Part shown: piece after piece, positions 6,027-12,579 of the stretch | How positions within the stretch are numbered: position 1 is the stretch's first letter | How the letters are laid out: every line of letters starts with the position of its first letter | Source: Clostridium sp. UBA5530 | GTDB taxonomy: Bacteria > Bacillota > Clostridia > Clostridiales > Clostridiaceae | Direction of reading: 5' to 3' | Assembly: GCA_002423705.1 (NCBI GenBank) | Contig: DINW01000073.1 | Location: 122,768 to 135,346 of the forward strand | DNA length: 12,579 nucleotides | Notes under the pieces: model-generated | The model's database searches: none | The model's input: only the letters and a program-made list of their open reading frames with translations | Told to the model about the DNA's origin: nothing | Position numbers and translations under genes: made by a program

Positions 6027-8669
6027 ATGGAAGAAAATAGAAATATATCAACAACTTATGATCCAAAAGACTTTGAAGAAAGAATTTATAATACATGGGA
6101 GGAAAAAAAATACTTTACCCCTAAGGTGGATAAAAACAAAAAGCCATACACAATAATAATGCCACCACCTAATATAACAGGGAAATTGCACCTAGGTCAT
6201 GCTTTAGATAATACACTTCAAGATATCCTTATAAGATTTAAGAGAATGGAAGGCTATGAAACATTATGGCTACCTGGAGAAGATCATGCTAGCATAGCTA
6301 CAGAAGTAAAGGTAGAAAATGAGCTTTTAAAGGAAGGTCTAAAAAAGAAGGAAATGGGCAGAGAAGCTTTTTTAGAACGAGTATGGCAATGGACTGATGA
6401 GTATAGAGATAGGATAAGACAGCAACTTAAGAAGATGGGATGTTCTGCAGATTTTACAAGAGAAGCTTTTACCATGGATGAGAACCTTAATAGAGCAGTA
6501 AGACATGTATTCGTTAAATTATATGAAGAAGGTTTAATATATCAAGGATACAGGATAACCAATTGGTGTCCTAAATGTCAAACTGCTTTATCTGATGCAG
6601 AAATTGAATATACGGAGCAAGAAGGAAGTTTTTGGCATATAAAATATCCAGTAGTAGGTAGTGATGAGTATTTAGAAATAGCAACAACTAGACCAGAAAC
6701 TATCCTTGGAGATACTGCTGTTGCAGTGAACCCTAAGGACGAAAGATATGCCAATTTAGTTGGAAAAAAATTAATATTACCTTTAGTTAATAAGGAAATA
6801 CCTATAATTGCAGATGATTATGTAGATATGGAGTTTGGTACAGGGGCAGTTAAAATAACACCAGCTCATGATCCAAATGATTATGAAGTAGGAAAAAGAC
6901 ATAACCTAGAGCAGATAAAGATAATGGATGACAGAGGGTATATAAATGAACTAGGAGGGAAGTATCAGGGTCTTGAAAGATATGAAGCTAGGAAGACCAT
7001 AGTTAAGGATTTAGAAGAGCAAGGATTTTTAGTAAAAATCAAACCCCATACTCACAATGTGGGATGTCATGATAGGTGTAACACAGTAATTGAACCAATA
7101 ATATCAAAGCAATGGTATGTAAAAATGGCACCTTTAGCAGAGCCTGCTATAGAGGCTGTTAAAAATAAAAAAACAAAATTTGTTCCTGAAAGATTTGAAA
7201 AGATATACTTTAATTGGATGGAAAATATTCAAGATTGGTGTATATCAAGACAATTGTGGTGGGGACATAGGATTCCAGTTTGGTATTGCCAATGTGGAGA
7301 AATTATATGCAGGGAAGAAACTCCTACAGTGTGCCCAAAATGTGGAAATCATAAATTGAATCAAGATAACAATGTATTAGATACTTGGTTTAGTTCAGCC
7401 TTATGGCCATTTTCAACTTTAGGATGGCCTAATAAAACAGAGGATTTAGAGTATTTCTATCCAACTAACACTTTGGTTACAGGCTACGATATAATATTTT
7501 TCTGGGTAGCAAGGATGGTGTTTTCAGGCGTTCACAATATGAATAAAGTTCCCTTTGACACTGTGTTTATCCACGGCATTGTAAGGGATTCTGAAGGAAG
7601 AAAAATGTCCAAATCATTAGGAAATGGTGTGGATCCATTAGAGGTAATTGATAGTTATGGGGCAGATGCTTTAAGGTTTATGTTAGTCACAGGAAATGCT
7701 CCAGGAAATGATATAAGATTTTCTCCAGAAAGAGTAGAATCAGCTAGAAATTTTGCTAATAAGATATGGAATGCTTCTAGATTTATAATGATGAACTTAG
7801 ATAGAGAAATCATGAATAAATATAAAGAATGTAAGGAATATAGCTTAGCTGATCAGTGGATATTATCTAGAATGAATACATTAATTAAAGAAGTAACGGA
7901 TAATTTAGATAAATTCGAAATTGGAATAGCTCTTCAGAAAATCTATGACTTTATGTGGACTGAACTTTGTGACTGGTATATAGAGCTTGTGAAGCCTGTA
8001 TTCTATGGAGATGATGAGAAATCAAAGGGAATAGCATATAATGTACTTTATCATGTGTTAACCAATGGATTAAAGCTTCTACATCCTGTTATGCCATTTA
8101 TAACAGAAGAGATATTTACTCATTTATCAGATGCTGAAGAATCTATAACAGTATCAACTTGGCCAAAATATAATGAAAAATTTAAAAATGAAGATGCAGA
8201 AAATAAGATGGCTCTTATAATAGAGGCTATAAAGGCTATAAGAAATCTTAGAGCAGAAATGAATGTCCCTCCATCTAGAAAGGCTAAGGTAATAGCTTAT
8301 GCTACTGGAGAGGCTAGAAATGCCTTTGAAGAAGGAAAAGCCTATTTTGAGAAACTGGCTTCTGCATCAACAGTTGAATTTATAGATAATAAAGAAACTT
8401 TGGCAAATAATGTAGTATCAATAGTAGTAAAAGGTGGAGAAATGTTTATGCCACTACTAGATTTAGTTGATAGAGAAAAAGAGTTAGAAAGACTAGAAAA
8501 AGAAAAAGAAAAATTAGAAAAAGAAATTGAAAGGGTAGAAAAGAAGCTTTCTAACGAAAACTTTGTAAGAAAAGCTCCAGAAGCTGTAGTTAATGAAGAA
8601 AAGGCAAAGGGTGAAAAGTATAAAGAAATGCTTAAAGCTGTGGAACAAAGAATAGTAAGTTTAAGTTAG
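6027..8669 (+). CDS. valS: Valyl-tRNA synthetase
   Basis: This is a class Ia synthetase that joins valine to tRNA-Val in the cytoplasm; its 880 residues match the usual bacterial length. It shows the HIGH motif as HLGH at 55-58 after PPPNITGK, and KMSKS at 526-530. The CP1 editing domain carries TTRPET (220-225) and AHDPND (280-285), which in this family hydrolyses mischarged threonyl-tRNA. Metal-binding-like cysteine knuckles are C181/C184 and C421/C423 with C436/C439. DWCISRQLWWGHRIPVWYC follows the editing domain, and the last 70 or so residues form the charged coiled-coil tail typical of ValRS. The frame is open back to 5976, but ATG 6027 is preceded by AGGAGGA at a 6-nt distance, and the upstream extension overlaps the T-box terminator. 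It is first in an operon with folC and under valine T-box control. Confidence 0.97.
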   Translation: MEENRNISTTYDPKDFEERIYNTWEEKKYFTPKVDKNKKPYTIIMPPPNITGKLHLGHALDNTLQDILIRFKRMEGYETLWLPGEDHASIATEVKVENELLKEGLKKKEMGREAFLERVWQWTDEYRDRIRQQLKKMGCSADFTREAFTMDENLNRAVRHVFVKLYEEGLIYQGYRITNWCPKCQTALSDAEIEYTEQEGSFWHIKYPVVGSDEYLEIATTRPETILGDTAVAVNPKDERYANLVGKKLILPLVNKEIPIIADDYVDMEFGTGAVKITPAHDPNDYEVGKRHNLEQIKIMDDRGYINELGGKYQGLERYEARKTIVKDLEEQGFLVKIKPHTHNVGCHDRCNTVIEPIISKQWYVKMAPLAEPAIEAVKNKKTKFVPERFEKIYFNWMENIQDWCISRQLWWGHRIPVWYCQCGEIICREETPTVCPKCGNHKLNQDNNVLDTWFSSALWPFSTLGWPNKTEDLEYFYPTNTLVTGYDIIFFWVARMVFSGVHNMNKVPFDTVFIHGIVRDSEGRKMSKSLGNGVDPLEVIDSYGADALRFMLVTGNAPGNDIRFSPERVESARNFANKIWNASRFIMMNLDREIMNKYKECKEYSLADQWILSRMNTLIKEVTDNLDKFEIGIALQKIYDFMWTELCDWYIELVKPVFYGDDEKSKGIAYNVLYHVLTNGLKLLHPVMPFITEEIFTHLSDAEESITVSTWPKYNEKFKNEDAENKMALIIEAIKAIRNLRAEMNVPPSRKAKVIAYATGEARNAFEEGKAYFEKLASASTVEFIDNKETLANNVVSIVVKGGEMFMPLLDLVDREKELERLEKEKEKLEKEIERVEKKLSNENFVRKAPEAVVNEEKAKGEKYKEMLKAVEQRIVSLS

Positions 8670-8678
8670 GTGAAGAAA

Positions 8679-9995
8679 ATGAATTATGAAGAAGCAAGGG
8701 CTTATTTAAATAACATGGGTAAGTTTGGGAAAAACAAAGGGTTACATAGGACTAAATGTATCTTAAAACATTTGGGTAACCCTCATAATAAAATAAAAAC
8801 TATCCATATAGCCGGAACCAACGGAAAAGGCTCTACTACAGCTATGATTGCCAATGTACTCATTAAGGCAGGGTTTAAGGTGGGGATGTATACCTCACCT
8901 TATCTAGAAGAATTTGAAGAACGAATACAAATAAACAATAAAAATATACCAAAGGAAAAGTTTGCAGCAGTTATGACTGAAGTAGAAAGGGCTATACTTT
9001 TGGCTAAAGATGAAGGCTTTGATGCTCCAACGGAATTTGAGGTAATAACTTGTGCTATGTTTAAATATTTTTATGAAGAAAAAATAGATTATGGAGTCAT
9101 AGAAGTTGGATTAGGGGGAAGACTAGACTCTACTAATGTGATAAAACCTTTAGTTTCAGTGATAACATCAATAAGTTTTGATCATATGGCTATTTTAGGA
9201 GATACCTTAGAAAAAATAACAAAAGAAAAGAGTGGAATAATAAAACAAGGAATTCCTATAGTGACTTTTAACCAGAAAGAAGAGATTATAAAAGTTATAA
9301 AAAGCATAGCTGAAGAAAAAGATAGTCCACTAATTATGGCAGATGAGAAATACCAATTTATTGATACACAATGGGAAGGCAATCTATATCAAAAAGTTAA
9401 AATAACAATAAAAGGTGATGAAAAATCATTAAAGTTGCCACTGTTAGGGCATCATCAAATAGTAAATTGTAGTATTGCATTAAAGGCAATAGAGGCATTG
9501 GAAAAGGTACAGAATTTAAACATACCTATGGATGTTAAAATACAAGGTATGGAAACAGTAAGGTGGCCAGGTAGGTTAGAAGTGTTAGGGATGACCCCTT
9601 TAGTTGTTATAGATGGTGCTCACAATGGAGATGGTATAAAGAAATTAAAAGACAGTATAGAAACATATTTTAAATATAATAATATGATACTAATATTAGG
9701 CATCTTAACAGATAAAGATATAGATATAATGATAAATACAATATGTCCTATATCTGATAGAATTATAGCTGTTACACCTCATAGTGAAAGAGGTGAAATA
9801 GGGGAACTATTAAAAGAAAAGATTATGCCTATAAATACTAAAGTAGAGGTAAGCTATGATTATAAGGATGCATTAGAAACGGCTTTAAAGTATGCAGAAC
9901 AAAATGATCTTATAGTTGTAGCAGGTTCTTTGTATATGATAGGGGATATGAGAAGTATAATAATAAATAAAATGAAAGACTTAGAAGAAGCTTAG
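8679..9995 (+). CDS. folC: Bifunctional folylpolyglutamate synthase / dihydrofolate synthase
   Basis: This Mur-ligase-family enzyme of 438 residues uses ATP to add glutamate to folates; many bacterial FolC proteins also convert dihydropteroate to dihydrofolate. The P-loop is GTNGKGS (46-52), followed by the family motifs GLGGRLDSTNV and SFDHMAILGDT with the EKSGI segment. The C-terminal domain contains DGAHNGDG from residue 312. A GTG at 8670 directly follows the valS stop and would add three residues. I chose ATG 8679 because AGGTGA (8668-8673), which overlaps the valS stop codon, is correctly placed 5 nt before it. The two genes are thus likely translationally coupled and share T-box control. 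Whether the protein has both activities cannot be decided from sequence alone. Confidence 0.94.
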   Translation: MNYEEARAYLNNMGKFGKNKGLHRTKCILKHLGNPHNKIKTIHIAGTNGKGSTTAMIANVLIKAGFKVGMYTSPYLEEFEERIQINNKNIPKEKFAAVMTEVERAILLAKDEGFDAPTEFEVITCAMFKYFYEEKIDYGVIEVGLGGRLDSTNVIKPLVSVITSISFDHMAILGDTLEKITKEKSGIIKQGIPIVTFNQKEEIIKVIKSIAEEKDSPLIMADEKYQFIDTQWEGNLYQKVKITIKGDEKSLKLPLLGHHQIVNCSIALKAIEALEKVQNLNIPMDVKIQGMETVRWPGRLEVLGMTPLVVIDGAHNGDGIKKLKDSIETYFKYNNMILILGILTDKDIDIMINTICPISDRIIAVTPHSERGEIGELLKEKIMPINTKVEVSYDYKDALETALKYAEQNDLIVVAGSLYMIGDMRSIIINKMKDLEEA

Positions 9996-10015
9996 ACTTT
10001 TTCTAGGTCTTTTTT
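9975..10015 (+). terminator. Rho-independent terminator of the valS-folC operon
   Basis: AAAGACTTAGAA (9975-9986) pairs with TTCTAGGTCTTT (10001-10012) over 12 bp including one G-T wobble. A run of T follows, ending at 10015. The folC stop codon (9993-9995) lies in the hairpin loop, so the left arm is inside the coding sequence. Confidence 0.8.
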
Positions 10016-10060
10016 AGTATTAAGGCCACTTTATTTAACAAGCTTTATTGAGAGTAAATA

Positions 10061-10089
10061 GAATAGTGAAGTATATTTTATCATAACTT
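10061..10089 (+). promoter_or_regulatory. Possible forespore (SigG/SigF-like) promoter for spoVAF
   Basis: GAATA (10061-10065) and CATAACTT (10082-10089), 16 bases apart, partly resemble SigG/SigF -35 and -10 elements. No good SigA promoter is visible between the folC terminator and the gene. The match is imperfect in both the -10 and the spacing; it is suggested mainly because forespore expression is expected for this gene family. Confidence 0.3.
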
Positions 10090-10141
10090 ACAGATAATAG
10101 ACTTGTAATAATATATACAAATTTATACTTAGGAGGAAACT

Positions 10142-11557
10142 ATGAAATTATCTCATGATTTGCAAGATAACTTAAGAAAATTGAAGTCTATATTAAATAT
10201 TGATAAAAGCTTCGATATAATAGAAAGAATTATAGATGTTCATAATACAAAATTTCATATGTACTACTTAGATGGATTCATTAAGGATACTAATTTGGAA
10301 TATGTTAGAAGAGATATGTATAATCTTAAGGAGGAAGACTTTAAGAAAATAAATGATGCTAAAGACCTTATAGAAAAAGCTTTAAGTTCAATAGAATGCA
10401 ATTTAGAGACAGAACTAGATAAGATAGTAACATCAATTTTATCGGGGCAAACAGCTTTATTTGGACCTGATTGGGATTCAGCAGTAATGCTAGATTTTAG
10501 AACATATCCAGCAAGAGGAGTAGAGGAACCCAATAAAGAAAAAGTCCTTCATGGGGCTCATGATGGTTTTGTAGAGACCATTGTCTTTAATACTGCATTA
10601 ATACGAAGAAGAATAAGGGATCCACATCTAGTGTTTGAAATTCACTCAATTGGATCTATAAGTAGGACTGATGTAGTGGTTGGCTATATGACAGATAAGG
10701 TAAATAAAAAAGTATTAAATCATATTAATAATCTTATAAACAATCTTGATATTAAAAGCTTAACCTTAGGTGATCAAAGTTTTATAGAAGCAGTAAATTC
10801 AAAATCTTGGATAAATCCTTTTCCAAAGGTAAGATATACTGAAAGACCAGATGTAGCATCTTGTCAAATTATAGAAGGTAGTGTTGTGGTACTAATAGAT
10901 AATACTTCTTCCATTATGATATTCCCATCCAGTGTTTTTGATTTTTTACAATCAGTAGATGATTATTATATGCCAGTATTAACAGGGAATTATTTAAAAT
11001 TTGTAAGAACTATGGTACTTTTAGTGAACTTATTTTTAACACCTATATACGTACTGCTAACGGATAATCCCCAATGGATTCAAAATTCTTTAAGCTTCCT
11101 ATTGCCTAAAGATCCATATGATATTCCTATATTTCTTCAATTCCTACTTGCAGAATTAGCTATAGATGGATTAAAATTAGCATCGCTAAATACTCCGGAT
11201 ACATTAGGCACCTCTTTATCAGTAATAGGGGGACTAATATTAGGAGATTATACAGTAAATACAGGATGGTTTACTTCTCAAACTATATTATATATGGCGG
11301 TGGTGGCATTATCTAGTTTTACTCAGCCTAGCATAGAGTTGAGTTTTGCTTTTAAACTTCTAAGAATACTGTTAGTAACTTTAACTGGATTGTTTGGTAT
11401 ATGGGGTTTTATAATTGGTCTAGTGATAAATCTCATAATTTTAAACTCTACAAAGACTATTACAGGTGAGTCTTATTTATATCCATTGATACCATTTAAC
11501 AAAGATGCTTTGAAGCATTTGATATTTAGATGGAAAAAAGAAGTGAAAAATAAATAA
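10142..11557 (+). CDS. spoVAF: Spore germination protein of the GerA family, SpoVAF-like
   Basis: The 471-residue protein has the two-part GerA A-subunit plan: a soluble N-terminal half (1 to about 280) and a membrane half. Family signatures are YLDGF near residue 40, the ARGVEEP segment followed by HDGFVE (140-145), a RRRIRDPHL segment near 153, and FPKVRYTERPDVA (RYTERPDVA at 231-239). The RYTERPDVA form resembles SpoVAF rather than GerAA. About five hydrophobic segments follow, at roughly 284-307, 330-350, 356-378, 384-400 and 403-434, with a basic C-tail. SpoVAF sits in the spore inner membrane and amplifies ion release during germination. ATG 10142 has AGGAGG 5 nt upstream. Here the gene is alone, without spoVAA-AE or gerB/gerC partners, and has its own terminators on both sides. 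A lone GerA-type receptor subunit is the alternative. Confidence 0.85.
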   Translation: MKLSHDLQDNLRKLKSILNIDKSFDIIERIIDVHNTKFHMYYLDGFIKDTNLEYVRRDMYNLKEEDFKKINDAKDLIEKALSSIECNLETELDKIVTSILSGQTALFGPDWDSAVMLDFRTYPARGVEEPNKEKVLHGAHDGFVETIVFNTALIRRRIRDPHLVFEIHSIGSISRTDVVVGYMTDKVNKKVLNHINNLINNLDIKSLTLGDQSFIEAVNSKSWINPFPKVRYTERPDVASCQIIEGSVVVLIDNTSSIMIFPSSVFDFLQSVDDYYMPVLTGNYLKFVRTMVLLVNLFLTPIYVLLTDNPQWIQNSLSFLLPKDPYDIPIFLQFLLAELAIDGLKLASLNTPDTLGTSLSVIGGLILGDYTVNTGWFTSQTILYMAVVALSSFTQPSIELSFAFKLLRILLVTLTGLFGIWGFIIGLVINLIILNSTKTITGESYLYPLIPFNKDALKHLIFRWKKEVKNK

Positions 11558-11562
11558 TAAAT

Positions 11563-11604
11563 AATAAGCTGAGAGAATTAAATATGTCTCTCAGCTTATT
11601 TTTA
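11563..11604. terminator. Bidirectional terminator between spoVAF and the TSCPD gene
   Basis: A perfect 14-bp stem, AATAAGCTGAGAGA (11563-11576) with TCTCTCAGCTTATT (11587-11600), has a 10-nt loop and a T-rich tail on the plus strand. It begins 6 bases after the spoVAF stop and ends just before the stop of the convergent TSCPD gene. On the minus strand it is followed by an AT-rich tract. Confidence 0.9.
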
Positions 11605-11847
11605 TTATTTAAGCACAGATTGCAATGCTATAGCAGTTTGATCAGGACAAGATGTATTTTTAGATCCACACTTTATACCTTTTAATCTAGATATAGCTTC
11701 CTTTACATCCATGCCTATAAGTAGTTTAGATAACCCTTGAAGGTTTCCATTACAACCACCTTCAAATTCAATAAATTTGACTTTATTGTTTTCCACTTCA
11801 AAACTAATTTTTTTAGAACAAACTCCCTTTGGCTCAAAAATGACCAT
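11605..11847 (-). CDS. Stand-alone TSCPD-domain protein (TIGR03905-type)
   Basis: This small protein of 80 residues ends in the signature TSCPDQTA (65-72). Its four cysteines are at 10, 32, 60 and 67, within GVCSKK, GGCNGN, IKCGS and TSCPD. The GGCNGN and TSCPD motifs define the TSCPD domain, also found at the C-terminus of B12-dependent ribonucleotide reductases; small stand-alone copies are common in Clostridia and have no established function. The cysteines suggest metal binding or redox chemistry, which is inference. ATG 11847 has AAGGGGG 8 nt upstream. It is transcribed from a good promoter at 11911-11883, divergent from the beta-propeller gene, and shares with it a duplicated leader sequence. 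Confidence 0.88.
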   Translation of the reverse strand: MVIFEPKGVCSKKISFEVENNKVKFIEFEGGCNGNLQGLSKLLIGMDVKEAISRLKGIKCGSKNTSCPDQTAIALQSVLK

Positions 11848-11860
11848 ATTAAAAGCCCCC

Positions 11861-11957
11861 TTATAAATTAAATTCCTATTTGATTATAGAATATAAATAA
11901 ATTAATGTCCATAGATGAAATTTGTACATATATTAAAATAAGGAATTTAATTTATAA
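11861..11957. repeat. 17-bp perfect inverted repeat forming mirrored leaders of divergent genes
   Basis: The left arm TTATAAATTAAATTCCT (11861-11877) is the exact reverse complement of AGGAATTTAATTTATAA (11941-11957), with 63 bases between. Read outward, each arm ends directly in a G-rich ribosome-binding-like sequence: GGGGGC toward the TSCPD gene and AGGGAGGTG toward the propeller gene. Both transcripts would therefore carry the same 5' sequence. Confidence 0.85.
11883..11911 (-). promoter_or_regulatory. SigA-type promoter for the TSCPD gene
   Basis: On the minus strand, TGGACA (11911-11906) and TATAAT (11888-11883) are separated by exactly 17 bp; there is one mismatch to consensus in total. 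Transcription would start near 11876, inside the inverted-repeat arm, giving a short leader of about 30 nt. Confidence 0.7.
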
Positions 11958-11958
11958 A

Positions 11959-11996
11959 GGGAGGTGAAAAGGCTTCTACCCTGGAGAAGTTATAAT
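11959..11996 (+). promoter_or_regulatory. Double ribosome-binding region with small hairpin before the propeller gene
   Basis: A strong GGGAGGTG (11959-11966) is 30 nt from the chosen ATG and too far to serve it. A second site, GGAGAAG (11983-11989), is 7 nt before ATG 11997 and is the likely working one. Its AGAAG (11985-11989) can pair with CTTCT (11973-11977) in a short hairpin that would partly hide it. Confidence 0.45.
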
Positions 11997-12579
11997 ATGG
12001 AATATATTTATGTTTGTAACACTGGGTCTCATGATGTATCACAAGTATGCTTAGGTACTCTAATGGAGGAGAGAATTAAATTAAACAATGTTGATGATGA
12101 AAAAGTAGGACCTCATGGAATATGCGGTTATAAAGAAAATCTTCTCATCGCTAACAGCTATGATAATACCTTATGTAAGATAAATTGTGCTACAGATAGT
12201 ATTGAAAGCTACTATATAGGAGCCCATTGCACTGATGTAGCAGTGCAAGAAGATAGTGCTTTTATAGCTTGCGGAGAGGGAAACTGTATTATAGTATTTG
12301 ACTTAAAAGAAAATAAAATAATATCGGAAATGCCCTGTGGAGTTTTCCCACATAATATTGAAATCTCAAATTCTACAAAGATAGGATTAGTGGCTAATAT
12401 GCTAAATGATAGTATTTATATGTTTAATTGTGAGTCTAAAGATATTTTAAAAAATATTAGGGTAGGAGCATATCCAACAAAATCAATATTTTTAAATTCA
12501 TCTAAGGAAATATTAGTTTGCGAAAGTCATTTGGGTGAGGATAAGGAAGGAAGTATATCAATATACTCTACAGAAAATT
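11997..12579 (+). CDS. Cysteine-rich YncE/YVTN-type beta-propeller protein, 3'-truncated
   Basis: The frame is open from ATG 11997 to the window end, giving 194 visible residues and no stop. It shows repeated propeller blades of the YVTN pattern: YVCNTGSHDVSQV, LIANSYDNTLCKI, FIACGEGNCIIVFDL, LVANMLNDSIYMFN and LVCESHLG, each followed by a turn and a strand such as GVFPHNIEI or GAYPTKSIF. No signal peptide is visible, unlike many secreted YncE proteins. There are 11 cysteines in 194 residues (7, 18, 43, 60, 64, 78, 92, 97, 114, 145, 175), unusually many for this fold. The frame also runs upstream through GTG 11964, but that codon has no suitable site and the extension does not resemble a blade. 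The function is unknown; binding or scaffolding is typical of such propellers. The C-terminal half lies outside the window. Confidence 0.8.
   Translation, partial: MEYIYVCNTGSHDVSQVCLGTLMEERIKLNNVDDEKVGPHGICGYKENLLIANSYDNTLCKINCATDSIESYYIGAHCTDVAVQEDSAFIACGEGNCIIVFDLKENKIISEMPCGVFPHNIEISNSTKIGLVANMLNDSIYMFNCESKDILKNIRVGAYPTKSIFLNSSKEILVCESHLGEDKEGSISIYSTEN

Noticed and set aside
5764..6096. Minus-strand open frame of 110 codons opposite the T-box and valS start
   Set aside because: It is antisense to the T-box RNA and valS, has no ribosome binding site, and its composition follows from the structured leader.
8670..8678. GTG 8670 as folC start
   Set aside because: No ribosome binding site at the correct distance; this GTG is itself part of the AGGTGA site serving ATG 8679.
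1..12579. Mobile element, CRISPR array, toxin-antitoxin or phage defence genes
   Set aside because: I saw no transposase or integrase motifs, no spaced direct repeats, no paired small toxin-like genes and no composition break. The content is mainly conserved chromosomal genes.

Overview
The window is AT-rich throughout and looks like the chromosome of a spore-forming, anaerobic Clostridium-type Firmicute. The evidence is strong GGAGG-type ribosome binding sites, a valine T-box leader, a spore germination protein of the SpoVAF/GerA family, and a giant oxygen-sensitive-type acyl-CoA dehydratase activase fusion. I see no insertion sequence, integrase, CRISPR array, tRNA or rRNA, and no change in base composition that would suggest recent transfer. 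Most of it reads as ordinary core chromosome.

Layout. Positions 1-620 hold the 3' end of a transglutaminase-like protein on the plus strand. It converges on a small TPR protein (690-1052, minus) at a shared hairpin terminator. A 360-base gap follows (1053-1413). It carries a plus-strand promoter (TTGAAA-16-TATAAT) and an unusually structured leader of about 225 nt, including a long interrupted palindrome at 1255-1310. This leads into a 1430-residue protein (1414-5706) with two BcrAD/BadFG ATPase domains, a four-cysteine cluster and DUF2229/HgdB-like regions. Next comes a promoter and T-box leader with a GTA specifier (5715-5992), then valS (6027-8669) and folC (8679-9995), whose ribosome binding site overlaps the valS stop. 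A terminator ends that operon. A monocistronic spoVAF-like gene (10142-11557) follows and shares a bidirectional terminator with a convergent TSCPD-domain gene (11605-11847, minus). The final intergenic region holds a 17-bp perfect inverted repeat, so the TSCPD gene and a divergent beta-propeller gene (11997 to the window end, truncated) have the same leader sequence.

How the genes work together. valS and folC form one transcription unit, so folate polyglutamylation is probably tied to tRNA-Val charging through the T-box. The giant activase stands alone without dehydratase subunits and appears to be a self-contained ATP-driven low-potential electron-transfer enzyme of unknown substrate. spoVAF serves spores. 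The least explained parts are the structured leader before the activase, the activase itself, and the mirrored leaders before the TSCPD and Cys-rich propeller genes. These are candidates only; I did not find a clearly recognisable new multi-gene system.
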